From positions 80,570 to 120,933 of the forward strand of contig NVWO01000003.1 in the NCBI GenBank assembly GCA_002746255.1: a stretch of 40,364 nt of DNA, in the 5' to 3' direction. The position numbers and the translations under genes were made by a program. Source of the DNA: Rhodospirillaceae bacterium (lineage in GTDB: Bacteria; Pseudomonadota; Alphaproteobacteria; GCA-2746255). Positions within the stretch are counted from its first letter, which is position 1. Each line of letters begins with the position of its first letter. Under the pieces are notes generated by a model. The model was not told the origin of the DNA and did no database searches. It was given only the letters and a program-made list of their open reading frames with translations. Positions 1 to 7,200 of this stretch are shown piece by piece.

Positions 1-2
1 GA

Positions 3-281
3 AAGATGGTAAGTTTCGGCCAGTCTTCCGGCCGGGTGCCGCCTTTTGAAATTCTCGACCTGATGAACAAGGGGTCGCTTTTTTTAACGCGCCCGACGCT
101 TTTTACCCATATTGCAAAGCGCAAAGACCTGCTGGCCATTGCCTGCGAAATGTTTGTTGCCATCGATAAGGGCGTCTTTCATGTCGAAATTCGCCACAGC
201 TATCCTTTGCGCGAAGCCGCGCGCGCCCAGGTGGCCATCGCCGCAAGGCAAACGATGGGCGCATCGATCCTAAAACCTTAA
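3..281 (+). CDS. NADPH:quinone oxidoreductase, C-terminal fragment
   Basis: This is the last 90 or so residues of a zinc-independent medium-chain dehydrogenase/reductase of the quinone oxidoreductase (QOR/zeta-crystallin) type; the 5' end lies outside the window and the frame is open to the edge. The text FGQSSG-VPPF followed by KGSLFLTRPTL is the typical QOR segment after the Rossmann fold. The end, YPLREAARAQ then an arginine-rich stretch and G-SILKP, matches the usual family ending (YPL-EAA-AH, L-P). Such enzymes reduce quinones with NADPH in the cytoplasm. It converges on rho with a 43-bp gap. The family is clear; the substrate is not. Confidence 0.8.
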   Translation, partial: KMVSFGQSSGRVPPFEILDLMNKGSLFLTRPTLFTHIAKRKDLLAIACEMFVAIDKGVFHVEIRHSYPLREAARAQVAIAARQTMGASILKP

Positions 282-304
282 AAGAAAATTTTGGGCATCT
301 TGCC
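280..304 (-). terminator. Possible weak terminator after rho
   Basis: Read on the minus strand, just after the rho stop, a 4-bp stem (GGCA at 304-301, TGCC at 297-294) with a 3-base loop is followed by a run rich in A and T ending in CTTTT. The stem is short, so this is only a candidate end signal for the rho transcript in the convergent gap. Confidence 0.25.
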
Positions 305-324
305 GAACGCGGTGGCGAGTGGGC

Positions 325-1581
325 TTACGTGTTCATCGAGTCGAAGAAGTCGTCGTTGTTCTTCGTCGTTTTCAGCTTGCCCAGCAGGAATTCCATCGCG
401 TCCGTCACGCCCATCGGCGTCAGGATCCGGCGCAACACCCACATCTTTGAAAGACGCCCCTTGTCGACCAAAAGCTCTTCCTTGCGCGTGCCCGATTTGG
501 TGATGTCGATGGAAGGAAAAATACGTTTGTCGGCGAGTTTCCGGTCGAGGATGATTTCGGAATTTCCCGTTCCCTTGAACTCTTCGAAGATCACCTCGTC
601 CATGCGTGAGCCGGTGTCGATCAGCGCCGTGGCGATGATGGTCAGCGAGCCGCCGTCCTCGATGTTGCGCGCCGCGCCGAAGAATCGTTTTGGCCGTTGC
701 AGCGCGTTCGCGTCAACGCCGCCCGTCAGCACTTTCCCCGATGAGGGAACGACCGAGTTATACGCGCGCGCCAGACGCGTAATTGAATCAAGAAGAATGA
801 TCACGTCGCGCTTGTGTTCAACAAGGCGCTTTGCTTTTTCGATGACCATTTCGGCAACCTGCACGTGACGCGTCGCCGGCTCGTCAAAGGTTGAGCTAAC
901 CACCTCACCGCGTACCGACCGCGCCATGTCCGTCACTTCTTCCGGCCGTTCGTCCACCAAAAGAACGATCAGGTAACAGTCCTTGTTGTTCTCCATAATG
1001 GCGTGCGCGATGTTTTGCAGCATCATCGTTTTACCGGTGCGCGGCGGCGCGACGATCAGGGCGCGCTGACCTTTTCCAAGCGGCGCGATAAGATCGATCA
1101 CGCGCGCGGTGGTGTCCTTCACCGTCGGATCGTTAATCTCTAGGTTGATTTTATCTTCCGGGTAAAGCGGCGTTAAATTGTCAAAATTAATGCGGTGACG
1201 CGTGGATTCCGGTTCGTCGAAATTAATCGCGTTGACCTTGATAAGCGCAAAATAGCGCTCGCCATGTTTCGGCGACCGGATCTGTCCATCGACCGTATCG
1301 CCCGTGCGCAAACCAAAGCGTCTGACCTGGCTGGGCGAGACATAAATATCGTCCGGGCCGGGAAGATAATTTGCCTCGGACGAGCGCAGGAAGCCAAACC
1401 CGTCCTGAAGAATCTCAAGCACGCCGTCGCCATAGATCGGCGTATCGTTATCGGCCAGCTGCTTTAGGATTGCGAAGACCATGTCCTGCTTGCGCAAGGA
1501 GCCGGCATTCTCGATCTTCAGCTCCTCGGCATAGGCCAACAGATCGGCGGGGGCTTTTGTCTTAAGTTCCTGTAATTTCAT
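325..1581 (-). CDS. rho: Transcription termination factor Rho
   Basis: Rho is the hexameric RNA-dependent ATPase/helicase that ends transcription and releases RNA. The 418-residue protein has the full family length. The N-terminal helical domain begins MKLQELKTK. The cold-shock-like RNA-binding domain spans roughly 50-125 ([19 protein letters not shown]). The ATPase domain has the P-loop APPRTGKT near residue 180, the Walker B segment [17 protein letters not shown] and the Q-/R-loop region after [10 protein letters not shown]. It is last in the minus-strand series hemE-hemH-hemJ-rho but is preceded by a 260-bp gap, so it probably has its own leader. No good Shine-Dalgarno is visible before the ATG. 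Identification is secure. Confidence 0.98.
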   Translation of the reverse strand: MKLQELKTKAPADLLAYAEELKIENAGSLRKQDMVFAILKQLADNDTPIYGDGVLEILQDGFGFLRSSEANYLPGPDDIYVSPSQVRRFGLRTGDTVDGQIRSPKHGERYFALIKVNAINFDEPESTRHRINFDNLTPLYPEDKINLEINDPTVKDTTARVIDLIAPLGKGQRALIVAPPRTGKTMMLQNIAHAIMENNKDCYLIVLLVDERPEEVTDMARSVRGEVVSSTFDEPATRHVQVAEMVIEKAKRLVEHKRDVIILLDSITRLARAYNSVVPSSGKVLTGGVDANALQRPKRFFGAARNIEDGGSLTIIATALIDTGSRMDEVIFEEFKGTGNSEIILDRKLADKRIFPSIDITKSGTRKEELLVDKGRLSKMWVLRRILTPMGVTDAMEFLLGKLKTTKNNDDFFDSMNT

Positions 1582-1841
1582 AGAGTTATCTACATTTCAC
1601 GGGTGAGGTGCGGCGATTGCCGGAGGGGAGAACAGAGGCGACCAGAAGGATCGGGAGGACGAGCGGACATCCGCAGAATTGCCGGAAGCCGTTTCGATTT
1701 TCTGAAGAAGCGCGGACGATTTTTCCGCTCTTCGAAAAAGACTAGCGAGGCCCTTGCGAGAAGTCAAACGCCGAATTTTTCGATCCCGGATGTTTTCACG
1801 CGCGCGCTATGTTCAAAACGCCCCCGGATGCGCAAGGCCCT
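1582..1841 (-). promoter_or_regulatory. Long rho leader with a hairpin
   Basis: These 260 bp separate hemJ from rho and hold no gene I can support. On the minus strand GAAGAGCGGA (1733-1724) and TCCGCGCTTC (1716-1707) pair at nine of ten positions across a 7-base loop. There is no U-run after it, so it is not a standard intrinsic terminator. Rho is autoregulated by leader attenuation in other bacteria; a similar role for this leader is inference. Confidence 0.4.
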
Positions 1842-2291
1842 TTAAAAGGGTTTCACGACCACCAGGATGACGATGCCAATCATCAAAACCGTCGGCACTT
1901 CGTTTGCGCGTCGATAGAATTTTGCCGACCGCTGGTTGCGGTTCTCCAGAAAATCTTTTCGCCAACGCGCAAGAACGCCATGAAAGGCCGACATGGCCAG
2001 GACAAGGGCAAGCTTTGCGTAAATCCACCCCGCCGACCAATCGACCAGTTGCGGTGTCAAAAGCAAAAGGCCGCCGAAAAGAAACGCGGCCAGCATGGCC
2101 GGGTTGATGATGGCGCGAAGCAGGCGGCGCTCCATCACGTTTAACATGTCCGAGGCCTCGCCACCCGGCACCGCGTCACAGTGATAGACGTAGAGTCTCG
2201 GCAGATAAAGCATGCCCGCCATCCAGGCAATCACCGAAATGATGTGCAGCGCTTTGACCCACCCATAGAAATTGATCAGCCCGTCTTCCAT
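1842..2291 (-). CDS. hemJ: Protoporphyrinogen IX oxidase HemJ
   Basis: HemJ is the membrane protoporphyrinogen oxidase used by many alphaproteobacteria in place of HemG or HemY; it makes protoporphyrin IX, the substrate of ferrochelatase. The 149 residues form about four membrane segments. The family N-terminus is plain: WVKALHIISVIAWMAGMLYL, then PRLYVYH with the conserved histidine and arginine. The third segment, WIYAKLALVLAMSAFHG, and the ending RRANEVPTVLMI also match. It lies 24 bp after hemH, so hemE-hemH-hemJ supply the decarboxylase, chelatase and oxidase steps of late heme synthesis together. Length and start codon are normal. Confidence 0.95.
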   Translation of the reverse strand: MEDGLINFYGWVKALHIISVIAWMAGMLYLPRLYVYHCDAVPGGEASDMLNVMERRLLRAIINPAMLAAFLFGGLLLLTPQLVDWSAGWIYAKLALVLAMSAFHGVLARWRKDFLENRNQRSAKFYRRANEVPTVLMIGIVILVVVKPF

Positions 2292-2315
2292 CGCGGTTTT
2301 CCCTTCTGGCGGTCG

Positions 2316-3398
2316 TTACGGTTCGGTTCGGGTGCCGGGATTTACGCACCCGGAAAAGCCTTGCGGACAAATGCGCCGCCCCCCCTCGCCATCAAGCGGT
2401 GTGGCACGTGCGCAGGCCCCTCGCACAAGCCCGGCCAGGGCCTGAATGAACGGGGCCTCCGTGCCCACGGTCGGCACGCGCGTATAGGCTGGCACGCCAC
2501 GTTTTTCCGCCAACGCCCGGTAAGTGATGTCCAGCTCGACAAGGGTTTCCGAATGTTCCGAAACAAACGCCACCGGAACCACGATGACCGGCACGCCATC
2601 CCTCGCCGCCCGGTCGATTTCCTCATCAAGGGAAGGCCCAATCCATTCCAGCGGCCCGACCCGGCTCTGGTAGCAAATAGCCCAATCGATAGCGTTTTCG
2701 CCCGAATTTTCGCCCGAATTTTTGCGAAGTTCCGCAACGATGCCCTTTACGGTTTCGTTTATCTGCCATTCATACGGGTCGCCACCGGTAATGATTTTCT
2801 TTGGAAGGCCGTGGGCCGAAAACAGCACGCGCGCCCGCGCATTTTCTCCGGTTTTCCCAGCGCGCGCCTGACGTAACAATGCCGCCACCGCCTTTTGAAA
2901 CCCTGCAGCCAGCGGATAACAGCAAATGGCGTAAGTGGGGACATCGATGCCCGCTTTGCGCGCGGCTTTTTTCCAGGCTTTCAGGGACGAGCCGGTCGTC
3001 GTCGTCGAGAATTGCGGGTAAAGGGGCAGCAGAACAATCCTGTCCGGGGACCACGCTTTTACCTTGGCTGCCGTCTCGGCGCTAAGCGGATGCCAATAGC
3101 GCATGGCGACAAACACCCGGTATTGGTGATCGACCTCATCGCTTTCAAGTATTTGGGCCAGGGCCGCCGCCTGTTTTTCCGTCAGGGAACGGATGGGCGA
3201 GCCGCCGCCAAGCTTGGCATAAATGGCGCGTGCGGTCGGTGCACGGCGCTTCGCGATCCGCCACGCCAGCAAATTTCGAAAGGGCTGTGGCAGACGAAGA
3301 ATGGCGGGGTCTTTAAAGAGATTAAAAAGAAAGGGAGCTACCGCCTCCGGTCCGTCCGGTCCTCCCAGATTAAAAAGCACAACGGCTGTTTTTGTCAT
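2316..3398 (-). CDS. hemH: Ferrochelatase
   Basis: Ferrochelatase inserts Fe(II) into protoporphyrin IX, the last step to protoheme. The 360-residue protein has VLFNLGGPDGPEAV at the N-terminus, FSAHGLPKKII with the metal-site histidine, and FVSEHSETLVELDI with the catalytic glutamates. The C-terminal tail has two cysteines (ICPQGFSGC), and a CC pair occurs mid-protein; such cysteines bind a [2Fe-2S] cluster in some ferrochelatases, but I cannot confirm this here. A 12-bp duplication gives NSGENSGEN in the middle of the protein. The start lies in a perfect 17-bp tandem duplication shared with a 6-codon upstream cistron, and the gene follows hemE by 49 bp. Confidence 0.97.
   Translation of the reverse strand: MTKTAVVLFNLGGPDGPEAVAPFLFNLFKDPAILRLPQPFRNLLAWRIAKRRAPTARAIYAKLGGGSPIRSLTEKQAAALAQILESDEVDHQYRVFVAMRYWHPLSAETAAKVKAWSPDRIVLLPLYPQFSTTTTGSSLKAWKKAARKAGIDVPTYAICCYPLAAGFQKAVAALLRQARAGKTGENARARVLFSAHGLPKKIITGGDPYEWQINETVKGIVAELRKNSGENSGENAIDWAICYQSRVGPLEWIGPSLDEEIDRAARDGVPVIVVPVAFVSEHSETLVELDITYRALAEKRGVPAYTRVPTVGTEAPFIQALAGLVRGACARATPLDGEGGRRICPQGFSGCVNPGTRTEP
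2695..2718. repeat. 12-bp tandem duplication inside hemH
   Basis: The unit TTTTCGCCCGAA occurs twice in a row (2695-2706, 2707-2718), with a decayed third copy after it. It keeps the reading frame and encodes the repeated residues NSGE within hemH. Confidence 0.8.
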
Positions 3399-3428
3399 CG
3401 AAGCGTCCAGATCATCGAAGCGTCCAGA
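3395..3428. repeat. Perfect 17-bp tandem duplication over the hemH start
   Basis: TCATCGAAGCGTCCAGA is present twice with no mismatch (3395-3411 and 3412-3428). On the minus strand each copy carries CGATGA. The ATG of the copy nearer hemE opens a 6-codon frame (MIWTLR) whose TGA overlaps the hemH ATG of the other copy. The 17-bp period is out of frame, so the second ATG is not an alternative hemH start. Confidence 0.9.
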
Positions 3429-3447
3429 TTTGGTTGTGGGCTTTCAC

Positions 3448-4479
3448 TTAGGCTGTCTTGCGAACGCTTTCGACAAGCTCGGCGACATGTTCCGGCGGCG
3501 TCTTTAAATCAACCCCGTGGCCAAGATTAAAGATAAAAGGCCCGCCGCCCAGGCTTTCCAGTATCGATGCCGTTGCCACCGCCATCGTCTGGCCCCCTTC
3601 AATCAGAGCTTGGGGGCTTAAATTTCCCTGCACACAAACCTTCGGCTGAAGTTTTTCTGCCGCCCATTTCGGCAAAACATCTGTATCGATGCTGACCCCG
3701 TCCAGACCGCTTTTTTCGGCATAAATTTCATAGCGCGTCTTAACGCCACGGGGAAAACCAATAAGCGGTACCTCTGGAAAGGCTTTCCGTAATTTGCCGA
3801 CAATGGCTTGAGTTGGCGCAAGGCACCAGCGTTCAAATTGCGCTGGGGAAAGAAGGCCCGCCCAGCTATCGAAAATCTGGACCGCATCAGCGCCGGCTTC
3901 GATTTGGCGAATAAGGTGATGAGAAACGCTTTCAACCAGAATGTTGATTAGCTCGGAAAAGGAATCCGGGGCTTCATCGGCCCAGCGTTTTGCCTTTTTA
4001 AAACCCTGGCCACCGCGCCCTTCGATCATATAAGCGGCAAGAGTCCATGGTGCGCCCGCAAAACCAATTAACGCTGTTTTATCTGAAAGCTCGCTTCGCG
4101 TTTTTTTAATCGCCTCATAAACCGGAGCAAGCTTTTCTTCCTGCCAGACAAGGTTTTTTAGATCCGCGTCGCTTTTCAGTTCTTCCAGAACCGGGCCTTC
4201 ACCCTCTCGAAAGGCGACCCACTGACCAAGGGCATCTGGAACAACCAGAATATCTGAAAAAATAATTGCCGCATCAAAAGAAAAACGCCGGATTGGCTGC
4301 AACGTTACCTCAACCGCCAATTCTGGCGTATAGCAAAGTTCCAGAAAATTCCCGATCTTTTTTCTTACCTCCCGATATTCCGGAAGATACCGGCCTGCCT
4401 GACGCATGAGCCAGATCGGCGGCGGCGAAAGACATTCCCCACGCAAAGCCTGCAAAAACGGTTTTTTAGCATCAGACAT
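3448..4479 (-). CDS. hemE: Uroporphyrinogen decarboxylase
   Basis: HemE removes four carboxyl groups from uroporphyrinogen III to give coproporphyrinogen III in the cytoplasm. The 343 residues match the family length. The two signatures are present: PIWLMRQAGRYLPEYR near residue 22, with the substrate-binding arginines, and GFAGAPWTLAAYMIEGRG near 140. The catalytic aspartate is in IIFSDILVVPDALG. It heads the minus-strand heme set and reads away from the putative origin. Its 5' half is visibly richer in A/T than later genes in the window. No strong Shine-Dalgarno is seen before the ATG. Confidence 0.98.
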   Translation of the reverse strand: MSDAKKPFLQALRGECLSPPPIWLMRQAGRYLPEYREVRKKIGNFLELCYTPELAVEVTLQPIRRFSFDAAIIFSDILVVPDALGQWVAFREGEGPVLEELKSDADLKNLVWQEEKLAPVYEAIKKTRSELSDKTALIGFAGAPWTLAAYMIEGRGGQGFKKAKRWADEAPDSFSELINILVESVSHHLIRQIEAGADAVQIFDSWAGLLSPAQFERWCLAPTQAIVGKLRKAFPEVPLIGFPRGVKTRYEIYAEKSGLDGVSIDTDVLPKWAAEKLQPKVCVQGNLSPQALIEGGQTMAVATASILESLGGGPFIFNLGHGVDLKTPPEHVAELVESVRKTA

Positions 4480-4518
4480 TTTTGAAAGATCGTTTCACTT
4501 CGATGAAGACCACTTACC

Positions 4519-4549
4519 TTATCTATATAAGAATATTAAATAATAAATA
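4519..4549. other. AT-rich putative DNA unwinding element
   Basis: Of these 31 bases only two (4523 and 4531) are G or C, in a genome of about 60% GC. Such a tract beside DnaA boxes is the usual unwinding element of an origin. It could also hold the hemE promoter, but no well spaced -35/-10 pair stood out on the minus strand. Confidence 0.6.
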
Positions 4550-4667
4550 GTGGCTGTAGTAGGGCCTGTGAAAAGGAAGGATGCTTTCTTCATTCAGGAC
4601 TTTTCACCAATCGGCCAAAAACGCACCACGCCAAGCAGCCAGCCTGTGGAAATCCAATTGAAAACGA

Positions 4668-4676
4668 TGTGGATGA
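4668..4676 (-). promoter_or_regulatory. DnaA box, 8 of 9 to consensus
   Basis: TGTGGATGA reads TCATCCACA on the minus strand, one base away from the strong DnaA box TTATCCACA. Related TGTGGA copies at 4645 and 4681 flank it in the same orientation, about 23 and 13 bp away. Confidence 0.6.
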
Positions 4677-4711
4677 GCTATGTGGACCCTCGTGTTTTTA
4701 AAGAAAATTTC

Positions 4712-4732
4712 TTTTCCACAGGCTGTGAGAGA
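4712..4732. promoter_or_regulatory. DnaA box in an inverted pair
   Basis: TTTTCCACA (4712-4720) fits the degenerate DnaA consensus TTWTNCACA at every position. After three bases comes TGTGAGAGA (4724-4732), which fits the opposite orientation at seven of nine, so the two make an inverted pair around CACAGGCTGTG. Confidence 0.6.
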
Positions 4733-4902
4733 AAACCGGAATCTGGGGCGGTTTCGCCGCTTTTTGCTGGTGTTTTAAACCGGCGGGGATAACGTTGTTC
4801 CAGTACCAAAAAGACGAAGAAGAACCGGTGGGGGAAAGAGAGCTCTTTTTCCCCCTCGAAGAAAATAGACGACATACACACATCTTTGAAGAAAGTGTCC
4901 AC

Positions 4903-5730
4903 ATGTCTCCGGTGAAAAATTTTCATCTACATCTTGTTTCAGATGCGACGGGTGAGACAATCGGCAACGTTGTTCGCGCCTGCCTTGTTCAATTTGAAAA
5001 CGTTACAACGCAAGAACACAACTGGTTTCTCATTCGCTCAGAGGCACAGATCGGGCGCGTTTTGGAAGCGGCGGCGGCGACGCGCGGCGTTGTGCTTTTC
5101 ACCCTGGTTAATTCCAGGCTCCGTAAGGCGCTGGAGAACGGCTGCCGGAAATTAAAGCTGCCTTGTATCCCGGTTCTGGATCCGGTCATGGGCGCGCTTC
5201 GTGGCCATTTGGGAATCGAAAGCCAGGACCAGCCCGGTCGCCAGCACGCGCTGGATGAAAAATACTACCACCGGCTCGACGCCATGAGCTTTGCCCTTTT
5301 AAACGACGATGGGCAGCATGCGGAAAATTTGAACGATGCCGATGTCGTGCTTGTCGGAGCTTCGCGGACGACGAAAACACCAACCTGCATCTATCTTGCG
5401 AACCGGGGCCTTCGTGCCGCGAATGTCCCCATCGTACCGGGCGCGCCGCTTCTTGATGCCGTAGGGAAGGCGGTTCGCCCGCTTGTTGTCGGGCTGACGA
5501 TGGAGCCCTCTCGCCTTGCCGAGGCACGCCAGTCGCGCCTGCCGGAAAGCGGTGGTGCAACGGGCTACACGGATTTTGAAAGCGTTCGGGAGGAAGTTCT
5601 GCGTGCGCGACGGATCTTCAGCGAACATGGCTGGCCGGTGATTGATGTGACGCGGCGCGCCATCGAAGAAACGGCTTCGGCTATCCTGCAGCTTTACACC
5701 GAACGGCGAAGTGTGGCGGCCCATGAATAA
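4903..5730 (+). CDS. ppsR: Pyruvate phosphate dikinase / PEP synthase regulatory protein
   Basis: This DUF299-family protein is a bifunctional serine/threonine kinase and phosphorylase that switches pyruvate phosphate dikinase or PEP synthase off and on, using ADP and phosphate. From the ATG at 4903 it has 275 residues, the family length, and begins with the typical KNFHLHLVSDATGET. An earlier ATG at 4795 would add 36 low-complexity residues and run through the origin region, so I reject it. The P-loop-like motif GASRTTKTPTCIYLANRG is near residue 150. Its homologues (RP001, CC_0001) flank the origin in Rickettsia and Caulobacter. It overlaps maf by 8 bp. Confidence 0.93.
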   Translation: MSPVKNFHLHLVSDATGETIGNVVRACLVQFENVTTQEHNWFLIRSEAQIGRVLEAAAATRGVVLFTLVNSRLRKALENGCRKLKLPCIPVLDPVMGALRGHLGIESQDQPGRQHALDEKYYHRLDAMSFALLNDDGQHAENLNDADVVLVGASRTTKTPTCIYLANRGLRAANVPIVPGAPLLDAVGKAVRPLVVGLTMEPSRLAEARQSRLPESGGATGYTDFESVREEVLRARRIFSEHGWPVIDVTRRAIEETASAILQLYTERRSVAAHE

Positions 5731-6325
5731 ATCAAAGCCTGAGGTTGTTCTGGCCTCGAAAAGCCAGATTCGCGCGCAATTGCTTCGAAACGCCGGCCTT
5801 GCCTTTGCCTGCGAGCCGGCCCCGGTTGACGAGGGGGAAATCAAACACTCGATGCAGGGCGAACCGATTGAAGCTGTTGCGCAGGTGCTAGCCGAAATGA
5901 AGGCGCAGCATGTCTCGCGTAAATTTCCAGATGCGCTCGTCATTGGCGCTGACCAGATTCTTGAATGCGACGGCGTACGCTATGACAAACCAGCGGACCT
6001 TACCCAGGCGCGCAAACAGCTTGCCACCCTTCGTGGACGTTCCCACGATCTGGTAAGCGTCGCCATGGTCGTTCGGGGCGGCGCGCGTTTGTGGCATCAT
6101 GTGGATCGCGTTCATCTGGAAATGCGCCCCTTCAGCGATGCGTTTCTGGACGCCTATCTTGCGTCGATCGGGGAAGATGCGCTGATGAGCGTCGGCAGCT
6201 ACCAGTTGGAAGGCCGGGGCGCGCAGCTTTTTTCGCGCGTTCGGGGCGATTATTTTGCCATTCTTGGGCTTCCGCTTTTACCGTTGCTTGGTTTTTTGCG
6301 GGAGCAGGGGGCGTTGGCGCGATGA
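5723..6325 (+). CDS. maf: Maf-like nucleotide pyrophosphatase
   Basis: Maf/YceF-family enzymes hydrolyse non-canonical or modified nucleoside triphosphates to monophosphates and may sanitise the nucleotide pool; some affect septum formation. The 200 residues begin VVLASKSQIRAQLLRNAGL (family pattern LAS-S--R--LL---G). The acidic motif ALVIGADQILECDG, with the catalytic aspartate, is near residue 70, followed by DKPADLTQARKQLATLRGR. SVGSYQLEGRGAQLFSRVRGDYFAILGLPL closes the fold in two matching stretches. I chose ATG 5723 over GTG 5711, since it overlaps the ppsR end and sits five residues before the conserved core. It shares an ATGA overlap with aroE. Confidence 0.93.
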   Translation: MNKSKPEVVLASKSQIRAQLLRNAGLAFACEPAPVDEGEIKHSMQGEPIEAVAQVLAEMKAQHVSRKFPDALVIGADQILECDGVRYDKPADLTQARKQLATLRGRSHDLVSVAMVVRGGARLWHHVDRVHLEMRPFSDAFLDAYLASIGEDALMSVGSYQLEGRGAQLFSRVRGDYFAILGLPLLPLLGFLREQGALAR

Positions 6326-7200
6326 ATCTTACCGGAAAGGCATGCATTGCCGGCGTGATGGGATGGCCGGTGGCCCATTCCCGCTCGCCTGCCTGCCACG
6401 GCTATTGGCTGGCGCATTATGGGGTCGATGGTGCCTATGTGCCGCTGCCCGTGCGGCCGGAAAATCTGGAAACAGCGTTGCGTGCGTTGCCGCTTCTGGG
6501 CTTTGCCGGGGTGAATGTGACGGTGCCCCATAAAGAGGCAGCCCTGGCCATCGTCGATGAAGCGGACGCGCTTGCTACGCGCATTGGTGCCGTCAACACG
6601 GTGAGCGTCCGGTCAGATGGCGGGCTTGTCGGCACCAACACGGACGGCTTTGGCTTTCTCGAAAACCTTCACCATGGCGCGCCGTCCTGGCGGGCCGCAG
6701 CGGGGCCGGCCGTTGTGCTTGGGGCGGGCGGGGCCGCGCGCGCGATTGTCGCGGCCCTTCTTGATGCCGGCGCGCCGGAAATCCGGCTGGTGAACCGGAC
6801 AGCGACCCGGGCTGAAAACTTGCGCGACGCCCTTGCCGGGCCGATCCGGGTTGAAAGCTGGGCAGGCCGCGCTGACGCCCTTGCCGGGGCAAGCCTGCTT
6901 GTGAATGCGACCACCCTCGGCATGACGGGGGGCGAGGGTCTGGATCTGGATTTGGGGCAATTGCCGGGTGCGGCTCTGGTGACGGACATCGTCTATGCAC
7001 CCCTTGAAACGCCGCTTTTGATGGCAGCGCGTGGCCTTGGTCACCCGACCGTTGACGGGCTGGGCATGCTGTTGCACCAGGCCCGGCCGGGATGGCGTAT
7101 GTGGTTTAGCGGGGCGGCACCGGGCGGGGATACCGGGCCCATCGACCCCGAGGTGACTGACGCGCTTCGCACCGCCGTGCTTTTGGATATGGCTCGGTGA
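6322..7200 (+). CDS. aroE: Shikimate dehydrogenase
   Basis: AroE reduces 3-dehydroshikimate to shikimate with NADPH in aromatic amino acid synthesis. From ATG 6322 the protein has 292 residues. The shikimate-binding start IAGVMGWPVAHSRSP, the catalytic lysine in NVTVPHKEAAL and the NTDGFGF motif are all present. The NADP fold carries VLGAGGAARAIVAAL and LVNRTATRAENL. The C-terminal VDGLGMLLHQA is also diagnostic. The ATG overlaps the maf stop (ATGA), and its own TGA overlaps the GTG start of coaE, so the chain is translationally coupled. The gene is very G/C-rich, unlike hemE. A longer upstream reading from 6091 would overlap most of the maf 3' end and is rejected. Confidence 0.97.
   Translation: MNLTGKACIAGVMGWPVAHSRSPACHGYWLAHYGVDGAYVPLPVRPENLETALRALPLLGFAGVNVTVPHKEAALAIVDEADALATRIGAVNTVSVRSDGGLVGTNTDGFGFLENLHHGAPSWRAAAGPAVVLGAGGAARAIVAALLDAGAPEIRLVNRTATRAENLRDALAGPIRVESWAGRADALAGASLLVNATTLGMTGGEGLDLDLGQLPGAALVTDIVYAPLETPLLMAARGLGHPTVDGLGMLLHQARPGWRMWFSGAAPGGDTGPIDPEVTDALRTAVLLDMAR

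Larger units (their letters stand above)
4480..4902. other. Probable chromosomal replication origin (oriC)
   Basis: This 423-bp gap between divergent hemE and ppsR has no credible gene. It contains a very AT-rich stretch (4519-4549) and, by eye, these DnaA-box-like 9-mers: TGTGAAAAG (4567-4575), TGTGGAAAT (4645-4653), TGTGGATGA (4668-4676), TTTTCCACA (4712-4720), TGTGAGAGA (4724-4732), a GGGGATAA run (4785-4792) and GTGTCCACA (4895-4903). One GANTC methylation site is at 4739. No canonical CtrA pair (TTAA-N7-TTAA) is visible. Known biology: the Caulobacter and Rickettsia origins lie between hemE and RP001-type genes, which is the same neighbourhood. Function here is inferred. Confidence 0.75.

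Noticed and set aside
4550-4792. 80-codon open frame in the hemE-ppsR gap
   Set aside because: No family likeness, it runs through the DnaA-box cluster, and the gap composition is that of an origin.
4795-4902. N-terminal extension of ppsR from ATG 4795
   Set aside because: The family starts close to KNFHLHLVSDATGET; the extra 36 residues are unlike it and would overlap origin boxes.
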